From a bacterium (GTDB lineage Bacteria; CSSED10-310; JAFGSJ01): a DNA stretch of 64,000 nucleotides. The notes below the pieces were generated by a model that was given only the letters and a program-made list of their open reading frames with translations, ran no database searches and was not told the DNA's origin. The position numbers and the translations under genes were made by a program. Positions within the stretch are counted from its first letter, which is position 1. Each line of letters opens with the position of its first letter. Of the stretch, positions 44,490-51,812 are shown piece after piece. Where the stretch lies: NCBI GenBank assembly GCA_016934675.1, contig JAFGSJ010000088.1, positions 24,724-88,723 on the forward strand, in the 5' to 3' direction.

Positions 44490-45380
44490 TCAAGGTTGGG
44501 TTTGAGTGTAATCGAGTTCGGAGCCGAGCAGGCTGTGGGGGATGAGGTAGATGATAAGCATGAGTCCGGCAGCTACCAGTATCCAGCCTGGTCTTTTTTT
44601 GTTCTTGAGGTTGAGAGCCAGGGCCGCGATCCAACCAAAGAAGGCGATTATGGTTTTGTTGTCAGTCAGATCATGGCCGAAAGGCAGGCCGGTCCAGAAA
44701 TCGCCGAAGGCATATTTTTGAATGATCGGACCGAGAAACATGCCCCCAATGCAAAAAAAGACGATAGTCCATATCATCAGATTGAAGGCGTGTGGGCGTT
44801 TACAGAGGACTTCCAGGGCAGTTCGATTGGATACAATCATAGCCAGAAACATGAACAGGATGTGAGGCAAGAGCACGGCGAGCGGGACATCGCCCTTGTA
44901 CCGGAGTATTACTGGATCATCACCGGACAGGGAATAGGTCTGCTGGCCATTGTTCAGGAGGACATAGTAGCTGAGTTTGCCAGCCGGCGGTTGTCGGGGC
45001 AGATTTGCGGACAGGGTGCTCCCCTTTCGTTCGAGTGGAACGATTGACCATGAGTCATAGGATTTGAACCGGCGGAATTTGATCCAACCGGTAATGCTTT
45101 GATCGGGAACAGAGATATTGACCGCCATGTCATGGGAGACTGATTCACTTCGCAGCAGAGAGAACGATACCGTTGCGCCATTGATCGTCATATTTCCCTT
45201 GAAGGGATAGGTCGGTCCGGTGCGACGCTGGTAGATGGCCGAACCGAGTGCGATCATCAGGGCGAGGGACCAGAGCAGAACTGTAGTGAGTCTGCTTTTC
45301 CAGCGAGGTTTCGCGGCGGGTAGCAAGGTATGATTGATTGCATTGAAAGCAGATTGATCGTCCTGTTTATATTGGTGCAT
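44490..45380 (-). CDS. Polytopic membrane protein of unknown function
   Basis: I do not recognise the family. The 296-residue product has one membrane helix near residues 32-48 (VLLWSLALMIALGSAIYQ), a beta-rich extracytoplasmic region (MTINGATVSFSLLRSE ... GKLSYYVLLNNGQQTYSL) and four C-terminal helices, with the distinctive loop YAFGDFWTGLPFGHDLTDNK between them. AGGAGG lies four to five bases before the ATG, a strong start. It lies 46 bases downstream of the radical SAM gene and is probably cotranscribed with it. Confidence 0.65.
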   Translation of the reverse strand: MHQYKQDDQSAFNAINHTLLPAAKPRWKSRLTTVLLWSLALMIALGSAIYQRRTGPTYPFKGNMTINGATVSFSLLRSESVSHDMAVNISVPDQSITGWIKFRRFKSYDSWSIVPLERKGSTLSANLPRQPPAGKLSYYVLLNNGQQTYSLSGDDPVILRYKGDVPLAVLLPHILFMFLAMIVSNRTALEVLCKRPHAFNLMIWTIVFFCIGGMFLGPIIQKYAFGDFWTGLPFGHDLTDNKTIIAFFGWIAALALNLKNKKRPGWILVAAGLMLIIYLIPHSLLGSELDYTQTQP

Positions 45381-45426
45381 GTTGCCTCCTGAGCGCTATA
45401 TCTGTGAGACAATAGGACTGAATTCT

Positions 45427-46725
45427 TCATGAAGCAATTTTTCCCGTTTGAAAATATTCTATGAGACCAAGAGACAAGCGTTCTTGGGTTTGCCACTGCC
45501 CGAACAACTGACCATGTGATGCTTTCAGGTTCAGGTATTGTCTGACCCGGTCAGGGAGCAGTCGTGGTGGGTTCTGGACATAGATCGTCTGCGGGAGCGG
45601 GATCAGAAAATGGGCGTGTATTCGGGCCCCCGCCTTCAGCAGATTTTCCATACAGGTCCTGGTTTCATTCCAGTCGGTTTCGGTCTCATCCGGAAAGCCT
45701 ACAATAAAATCGACATTGGCCTTCAAACCTGCCTCCCGGATCCACCTGACCGCTTGCACGACCTGTTCGACCGTATGATGCCTATGGGCCAGATCGAGTA
45801 TTCGCTGGCTGCCCGATTGTGCTCCAATGATCAGATTATCGTTGTCGATATATTTCTTAAGCATCCTGATCACTCCGGGTGAGATCAATTCAGGTCTTAT
45901 TTCTGACGGGAAAGAGCCATAGTAGAGTTTTTTGACAGGCCCAATGATTTCACGCGTTTTGGCTAACAGCATTTCGACCGTTTCAATATTCGGAGTTCGA
46001 CCATCCGTCGAACCATAAGTCAGGGCATTGGGCGTCAAAAAACGATAGGTGCCCAGACCCCGCTTATGCAAAAAGAGAACATGGTCCAGGACCAGATCAA
46101 GGGTGCGATGACGTTGTCTGGTCCCAAACACTCGTGGCGTTTGACAGTAGGAACACCCATGCGGGCAACCCCGACTTATTTCGATGTAACCATACAGTCT
46201 TAAATCGGCCGCAAAAGGCGGATAGTCATCCAGACAGACAGGAACACTAAAACCCGTGTCCCTGATTTCTGAGCCGACACGATAGACAATCCCCTGAATG
46301 TGCTCGGGAGCTCTGCCGTTTAGTAATGATTCAATGAGGAGCGATAAGGTCTGTTCAGCTTCACCCCTGACTAAGTAATCAAAACCGAGTTCGAGTGTTC
46401 GGTGCGGGTCGCCTGATGCCTGCGGACCACCACCTATAGCCATAAAAGTCCGGCCGTGACGAGCCCGTAATTGTGCAAGTAACCGTGCTGTTTCCCTTAT
46501 TTGGATTGTATGTAAAGAGATCAGCAGGAATACGGGGGCTTGACCATGAATCAGCCCCCCCAAACCGTTGACCAGGTCCGTTTTCGTGTCATATAAGACT
46601 ATGCGGGACTTTTGGTATAGCTCCGATCTCTCGAATGCACCCAGAAGTATCCGGAGACTGTTTTTATTCTTTTTGTGATTATAGGCGACTAATGTAAACA
46701 GCGACCTGGTTTTGTTTGAGATCAT
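45427..46725 (-). CDS. B12-binding/radical SAM protein of the MJ_1487 type
   Basis: A poorly conserved cobalamin-binding-like N-terminal domain (VFLLISLHTIQIRETARLLA, MAIGGGPQASGDPHRTLELG) precedes a radical SAM core with YIEISRGCPHGCSYCQTPRV, the CxxxCxxC motif and its following QTPR, as in the MJ_1487-type family (TIGR04013). Further elements are RFLTPNALTYGSTDG and NVDFIVGFPDETETDW. It is not a close paralogue of the other three radical SAM proteins here. The reaction is unknown. AGGAT lies eight bases before the ATG, and the gene is divergent from the methyltransferase. Confidence 0.85.
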   Translation of the reverse strand: MISNKTRSLFTLVAYNHKKNKNSLRILLGAFERSELYQKSRIVLYDTKTDLVNGLGGLIHGQAPVFLLISLHTIQIRETARLLAQLRARHGRTFMAIGGGPQASGDPHRTLELGFDYLVRGEAEQTLSLLIESLLNGRAPEHIQGIVYRVGSEIRDTGFSVPVCLDDYPPFAADLRLYGYIEISRGCPHGCSYCQTPRVFGTRQRHRTLDLVLDHVLFLHKRGLGTYRFLTPNALTYGSTDGRTPNIETVEMLLAKTREIIGPVKKLYYGSFPSEIRPELISPGVIRMLKKYIDNDNLIIGAQSGSQRILDLAHRHHTVEQVVQAVRWIREAGLKANVDFIVGFPDETETDWNETRTCMENLLKAGARIHAHFLIPLPQTIYVQNPPRLLPDRVRQYLNLKASHGQLFGQWQTQERLSLGLIEYFQTGKIAS

Positions 46726-46887
46726 TACACATCCTATCCGAACTGATTCTTTTCACTCCCGACCATCAGGAGTTTCCCTCCACTTTCTGTTCTGTTGTAG
46801 TCCATCGACGACTTGAAATCACTGCTGAGACAGATTACTGTAAATCCAATTGTGTCAATGCAGAAAAACATGTATTGGAGCAGCATT

Positions 46888-47856
46888 ATGTCTGAAAATA
46901 CCGCTCAACTCGAACAGGTAGATTGTATTCTCTGCCAGCAGATGAACAGCCGGACATTACCTTACTTTCACCATGAGTCTCCGATCGGCAACCTTGAACT
47001 GCATCAATGTCGGACCTGTGGCCTGATCTATCAAAACCCGCGTTTACCCGAACGAATGTTAGACCGACTCTACGATCAAGATTACTTCGAACATGGAGAA
47101 TTCGGAGGAAAGGATAAAACTCGCAGTTATTTCAATCCACGAGAACAAAAAGATCTGCTGCGTTTTTATCAGAGGGTCCTCAGCCGCATCGCACGAATAA
47201 AGCCCACACCGGCAACTCTGCTCGAAATAGGATGCGCCGGCGGACACTTCCTGCTGCAAGCTCGACAACTCGGCTACTCGGTCCACGGTATTGAAATATC
47301 GGAATATGCCTCGGAACAAGCCCGCTCACGTTATGGATTGGATGTTCTCACCGGAACGCTCGAAACAACAGCCATGCCCGAAAAGAGCTGTGATATCATC
47401 TATCTCAAAGATGTACTCGAACATGTTCGCAATCCGCTGACTTTCCTCGAAGAATGCCGCAGGATTCTCAAACCGGATGGTCTGATCGTCATCCTGGTTC
47501 CCAGTTACATCAATAGTCCGATCATGAGACTCTATATTACAATCTGGAACAGGTCGCCCCGTCTGCGTGCCCTGATCTGGTCTAATCGAGGGAAATTTTT
47601 ACTCGATAAACCCTTTCATCTGTTCGAATTTACCGAGAAGACCTTGAGTATGATCGTGGTCAAGGCTGGTTATTCAATCCTATCAGTGGAGAATTACACC
47701 AGACCGCCACTCTATTCCCATCAGGGCTTCCTCATTACAAATCTGGTCCGCTTTTTTGTCCGTTGGCTCTATTTTTTCATGGTCTCACTCTCGATTGTCG
47801 AGGGCGACCGACTCGAATTGTACTGCCAACCTCGCGATCCAAAAGCAACCGTCTAG
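46888..47856 (+). CDS. Class I SAM-dependent methyltransferase with N-terminal zinc ribbon
   Basis: The N-terminal four-cysteine zinc element (CILCQQ ... CRTCGLIYQNPRLPE) is followed by a Rossmann methyltransferase: motif I LLEIGCAGGHFLLQARQLG, acidic residue in GIEISEYA, and post-motif DIIYLKDVLEHVRNP. This layout is common among enzymes modifying sugars or lipids of surface polymers. The start was moved from TTG 46813 to ATG 46888, which has GGAG seven bases upstream (46877-46880); a weak promoter-like pair TTGAAA/TACTGT at 46813-46841 supports this. It is convergent with the PhnD-like gene. Confidence 0.85.
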   Translation: MSENTAQLEQVDCILCQQMNSRTLPYFHHESPIGNLELHQCRTCGLIYQNPRLPERMLDRLYDQDYFEHGEFGGKDKTRSYFNPREQKDLLRFYQRVLSRIARIKPTPATLLEIGCAGGHFLLQARQLGYSVHGIEISEYASEQARSRYGLDVLTGTLETTAMPEKSCDIIYLKDVLEHVRNPLTFLEECRRILKPDGLIVILVPSYINSPIMRLYITIWNRSPRLRALIWSNRGKFLLDKPFHLFEFTEKTLSMIVVKAGYSILSVENYTRPPLYSHQGFLITNLVRFFVRWLYFFMVSLSIVEGDRLELYCQPRDPKATV

Positions 47857-47929
47857 GCGGGATGGCTTTATGACTGCTTTTCAAGGTCAGTATCCAATCA
47901 GGACAGGACCACTTTGCACCAATTAACAC

Positions 47930-48838
47930 TTATTTCGCCTTTAGATATCCCAACAGCCGGGCCCTGTTTTTGTCCCGTTGATAGTCCTCTTCACTGACCC
48001 GGGTGAGCCCGTCAACTTTAAACATCATCAGCAATTGCTGACCTTCGCTGGTCCGAACATACTTGAGTATTTCCTCGATTAAGGTGTCCTTGAGTTCCCG
48101 ATCAAGATTGGCTCGATAGAAGAAAGGCGCGAACATCAAACCGTCCAGCGATGCCAGAACATGAAGATTGCGGACCAGACCAGGCGAATTAATCGCCAGT
48201 ATATCCAAGGTGGCATGAGAGATGGAACATGATTTGATACTACCGGTCAAAAGATCACGAATCGCAGTAATATCAGAGTAATAGGGCTTTACTTCCGAAA
48301 AAAATTTCTCCAGATCACTGCCCAACCCTTTTTCAAATAACAGAGTCTGAGGAAAGAGCCCGCCGGTTACCTTATGAAAAGAAGTATAACCGAAGGGAGT
48401 CCCTCTCAAAGATTCGATCGTCATTTCCTTGTTGTTACTGTGTACTACCAGACAAGCCGTATAAGAACTCGCACCATTCTTGACTATGGTCACCATCGGT
48501 TTGATCGGATACTGCTGCTCGATGCTAAAATAGTCAATGATACCCGTATAACCCAGGTCCACTTCACCCTTTTTCAAGGCCGTTACTGTTTGCTCGATAT
48601 CAGGCAGTATGACTAAATCGATCTTGTGCTTGACCCGGTCACTCATCCATTTCATTAATGGTTTGAACGATGATAACACCGTCTCAGGGCTGCCAATCTC
48701 AGGATTGACGACGACAAACCTGAGCGTTGATCCATCATCGACTGCATTCTCCGATTGAGCAGGCCCTGGGGGATTTCCCCAAGCCATGTTACCAAGGAGA
48801 AAAAAAGAAATGAGCACTACTTTTACGGTCTTACTCAT
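47930..48838 (-). CDS. PhnD/TauT-like periplasmic substrate-binding protein, orphan
   Basis: A signal peptide (VVLISFFLLGNMAWG) leads into a type 2 periplasmic-binding fold of the phosphate/phosphonate-binding PhnD group: LRFVVVNPEIGSPETVLSSFKPLMKWM, GEVDLGYTGIIDYF, LRGTPFGYTSFHKVTGGLFPQ and DIKSCSISHATLD-type recognition loops. No ABC permease or ATPase gene is nearby. It overlaps the upstream GT39-like gene by eight bases, so it may act as a sensor or in envelope glycan metabolism rather than uptake. GGGAG lies eight bases before the ATG. Confidence 0.82.
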   Translation of the reverse strand: MSKTVKVVLISFFLLGNMAWGNPPGPAQSENAVDDGSTLRFVVVNPEIGSPETVLSSFKPLMKWMSDRVKHKIDLVILPDIEQTVTALKKGEVDLGYTGIIDYFSIEQQYPIKPMVTIVKNGASSYTACLVVHSNNKEMTIESLRGTPFGYTSFHKVTGGLFPQTLLFEKGLGSDLEKFFSEVKPYYSDITAIRDLLTGSIKSCSISHATLDILAINSPGLVRNLHVLASLDGLMFAPFFYRANLDRELKDTLIEEILKYVRTSEGQQLLMMFKVDGLTRVSEEDYQRDKNRARLLGYLKAK

Positions 48839-50423
48839 GCTGTCTGCTCCCGCTATTGTACCTCGATCGGGCTAGATAAATATCAACGTTACTGTTAAAA
48901 TAACCCAATTCCGGATACTGTTTGATCCTGACATAATTGCTTTCGAGTATTGTCAGGAAAGTATCACGCATTTGTGGTTCGTTTGGATTGTAAAACTCGG
49001 GAAAACGACCGATAAAGGAATTCTCAGCTATGGCAACCAGGGCAATTTCCTGATTCTGTAATCGTGACTCGAGCTGCTTCTGCGTTACTATCCGGAACCT
49101 GCGACATCGTTCCTCATCCCAGTTCGGATCATTGGTGGCCACATGCATCTCATATCCGGGCACGATTCGACGGTCCGCAAGCACAACCAAAGCGTTATTG
49201 TACGATAATATCTCATCACCAGGACGGGTTTGTGATTGAATATATGACGCAGCTTCCTGTAAATAAGAAGTCGGACTCTTTCCGGCAGTCAGGCTCAGGG
49301 AAGTCCGACCATATGCCGCCAGATTTAAAAGACACAGCATCATGAAGATCACAAATGCCCAGGTCCGAATGACTTGTCCGAACAGAGCCCGATAAAGATT
49401 GTTGATTTCTATTGCTATCAGACTCGCTGCCAGAGGGAAAAAGGGCGTCAAATATTCATCCACAACACCACTTTTGGACACTGCCTGAAAACTACTCACT
49501 CCAGCCAGTATCAACAAGAGTAACCAACGTTCCCCATCAATCCTGCGGATCAAAGCAACGCCTGTCGTAACATCTCGGACATGGTGCTGAACGATCAGAT
49601 AAACAGTACCAACGATTAAGGTGATTAACATGGCCAGAAAAAGAAAAAATTCATGGGCCATCTTGCAAATGACATCAAATCTGAGCATGATCGTCATCCA
49701 GAGCGGATGAACATCTTTATGGAAATTGTAGAGAAATACCGAATACACGAACTGCTCGAAATAATGCACTAAAAAGGGACCCAGAATACTACTCGTCACC
49801 ACTGTCACACCGAAGAAAACTGCCCAAAAAAGACGCGACACAACCCCATGACGGATTACCACCCAGATGAGTAGGATCGCCAAAGCCGGAAATACTGATA
49901 TCCGAACACATGTCGCGAGACTCAGAAAAATCGATCCCAGTAAATAATTCGTCCAACGCTGACCCCCGACAACGATCGTCCATACTCCCAGTGTGAATAA
50001 AAAGGCTGTCAAAGGATAGAGCTTGTTCATGGAAAAAAAATAACTCAAAAAACCGTTGTAACAAAGCAAACCTGTGGCTAGCGCAGCCGCAACCCAACCA
50101 GATTTCCGACGACTGATATCCATACCAAGGAGAACCGCGCCCAATCCAAAAAGAAACGAGATAATCCTCATCACTACAAAATCAGGCCTCAATATCACCT
50201 GATACATCAGAGAATAGATATAACTGTGGAGAGGCGCCTGGGTATATATGAAATCCCGATACGGTATCTGCCCCTGATACACCAGATACGGCGTGACAAA
50301 ATAAAAACCCTCATCAACATGGATCCGCCCATAAAGGACATTAACCAAGGAAAAAAGAATATAAAAGCCCACTGAGCATATAATCCATATCCGATAGCCT
50401 GACCCGTCTCGTGCCATGTTCAT
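48831..50423 (-). CDS. GT39-like polytopic glycosyltransferase
   Basis: The 530-residue protein has about eleven membrane helices. After the first comes HVDEGFYFVTPYLVYQGQIPYRDFIYTQAPLHSYIY, with the acidic DE pair in the first outer loop that marks GT-C (ArnT/PMT-type) enzymes using polyprenyl-phosphate sugars. A C-terminal soluble domain of about 130 residues (RPGDEILSYNNALVVLADRRIVPGYE) is typical of this class. The start was moved to ATG 50423 with GGAG eight bases upstream. It overlaps the PhnD-like gene. Confidence 0.78.
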   Translation of the reverse strand: MNMARDGSGYRIWIICSVGFYILFSLVNVLYGRIHVDEGFYFVTPYLVYQGQIPYRDFIYTQAPLHSYIYSLMYQVILRPDFVVMRIISFLFGLGAVLLGMDISRRKSGWVAAALATGLLCYNGFLSYFFSMNKLYPLTAFLFTLGVWTIVVGGQRWTNYLLGSIFLSLATCVRISVFPALAILLIWVVIRHGVVSRLFWAVFFGVTVVTSSILGPFLVHYFEQFVYSVFLYNFHKDVHPLWMTIMLRFDVICKMAHEFFLFLAMLITLIVGTVYLIVQHHVRDVTTGVALIRRIDGERWLLLLILAGVSSFQAVSKSGVVDEYLTPFFPLAASLIAIEINNLYRALFGQVIRTWAFVIFMMLCLLNLAAYGRTSLSLTAGKSPTSYLQEAASYIQSQTRPGDEILSYNNALVVLADRRIVPGYEMHVATNDPNWDEERCRRFRIVTQKQLESRLQNQEIALVAIAENSFIGRFPEFYNPNEPQMRDTFLTILESNYVRIKQYPELGYFNSNVDIYLARSRYNSGSRQHE

Positions 50424-50464
50424 GTCTCGACTCCCTGGCCCCATGTCCTAATTTTTACTACAAT

Positions 50465-50494
50465 AGTATACTAGCATCGAAAATCAATTTCCAA
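50465..50494 (-). promoter_or_regulatory. Candidate sigma-70 promoter of the GT39-like gene
   Basis: Minus-strand TTGGAA (50489-50494), 18-base spacer, TATACT (50465-50470); about 35 bases of leader to ATG 50423. Confidence 0.45.
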
Positions 50495-50723
50495 CACAAA
50501 CCTCAAACACCAGATCCATAAACTTTCACTATCATTGGTGTCGATTAACCTCGCATTGCCCTGATGAATATGGCTCAATTCCTGCATTATAGCATTTCTT
50601 GAAGCCAATCGGCCTGGAAAAGGGAACATTGTAGTAAAAAAGCCACAACTTCTGCCCTAAAAGCATAACACTTTCAACGGGAGATCAAGGGCATGTTCAG
50701 GTTTTCTTTGGGCCATTATCCTT

Positions 50724-50751
50724 TTGATTTGGGCATTCAAGCCCCGATCAA
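50724..50751. repeat. Interrupted dyad upstream of the lpxC promoter
   Basis: TTGAT-tt-GGGC-attcaa-GCCC-cg-ATCAA, an inverted repeat centred near -56 relative to the deduced lpxC start, 16 bases before the -24 box. The rest of the 50424-50840 region, apart from the promoters listed, shows no gene. Confidence 0.45.
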
Positions 50752-50767
50752 CGCGTCGATTATTTTT

Positions 50768-50783
50768 TGGCACCGAATTTGCA
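50768..50783 (+). promoter_or_regulatory. Sigma-54 (RpoN) type promoter of lpxC
   Basis: TGGCACCGAATTTGCA has TGGCAC-N5-TTGCA with exact GG/GC spacing. The implied start is near 50794, giving a 47-base leader. Confidence 0.72.
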
Positions 50784-50840
50784 TATCTAAAGGCAAACCG
50801 AATGCGGTTGCAGTATGAAGACTCATAAGGATGGTGCTGT

Positions 50841-51812
50841 ATGAAACAGAGAACTCACAATAAGAAAACAATTGCCCAGTCGGTCAGTTATACAGGAATC
50901 GGTTTGCACTCTGGTCAGCACGTGACCATGACCTTAAAACCAATCACGACGAATGCGGGGATCATTTTTCAGAGGACTGATATGCCCGCTGGAGTTTCAT
51001 CATCAATTCTAAGCACATTTGGCAATGTTGTCGAAGTCGATCATTCGACGAATCTTGGGGACCACTCTCGGGAGTGTGTCATTCGGACGGTAGAGCATTT
51101 GTTGGCGGTTTTACACGTCTATGAGATTGACAATGTATTGGTTCAGTTGGATGGCCCCGAGGTGCCGATAACTGATGGTAGTTCCAAGCCACTGGTCGAT
51201 TTGATCGAGCGGGCCGGGATTCGTGAGTTGCCTTATCATCAGGAGCGGATGATCATTCGCAAGGCGATCGAATATAGTGAAGGTGATAAATATATTCGTA
51301 TTTCCCCCTTTAACAGGTTGAAGGTGACCTATCATATTGATTTTCCTAATAATTTGATTGGTCAACAGACCTATTCGGTTGTTTTGAACAAGTCTAATTT
51401 TATCAAAAAGATTGCACCGGCCCGGACCTTTTGTCTGTTAAAGGAAGTTGAATATTTAAAACAGAATGGTTTAGCCCAGGGCGGCAGTTTGGAGAATGCA
51501 GTCGTCGTGGCTGAAAACAGGGTTCTCAACGGTGGTTTACGGTTCGATGATGAGTTTGTTCGTCACAAAGTCCTGGATGTGATCGGCGATCTCTATCTGC
51601 TTGGCAAACCTGTTTCGGGTCATGTCGAGGTGAACAAGGGTGGCCACCATTTACATACAAAATTACTTCAGGCCATTCTTACTCAGCCAGACTGCTATAC
51701 GATCGATCAGGACCCAGTATCAGTTACAATTCAAAGCTTACCCGATCGTAATCGGCTCAGGTCATATAAAGACAGAGTGGACTTGTATCCGGTCTCTAAT
51801 ATGGCTCTATGA
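50841..51812 (+). CDS. lpxC: UDP-3-O-acyl-N-acetylglucosamine deacetylase
   Basis: LpxC catalyses the committed zinc-dependent deacetylation of lipid A synthesis in the cytoplasm. Signatures: SYTGIGLHSGQHVTMTLKP, TVEHLLAVLHVYEIDNVLV with the first zinc histidine, GPEVPITDGSSKPLV, the FVRHKVLDVIGDLYLLG zinc/catalytic box, and GHVEVNKGGHHLH. The length of 323 residues is normal. AAGGA lies about nine bases before the ATG. Its 3' end overlaps the convergent protease-fusion gene by 17 bases. A sigma-54-type promoter is the only strong promoter seen upstream, so its supply may be tied to an RpoN-dependent signal. Confidence 0.95.
   Translation: MKQRTHNKKTIAQSVSYTGIGLHSGQHVTMTLKPITTNAGIIFQRTDMPAGVSSSILSTFGNVVEVDHSTNLGDHSRECVIRTVEHLLAVLHVYEIDNVLVQLDGPEVPITDGSSKPLVDLIERAGIRELPYHQERMIIRKAIEYSEGDKYIRISPFNRLKVTYHIDFPNNLIGQQTYSVVLNKSNFIKKIAPARTFCLLKEVEYLKQNGLAQGGSLENAVVVAENRVLNGGLRFDDEFVRHKVLDVIGDLYLLGKPVSGHVEVNKGGHHLHTKLLQAILTQPDCYTIDQDPVSVTIQSLPDRNRLRSYKDRVDLYPVSNMAL

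Noticed and set aside
44496-45047. 183-codon plus-strand ORF
   Set aside because: Antisense shadow of the membrane protein gene, which has a strong SD and clear membrane helices.
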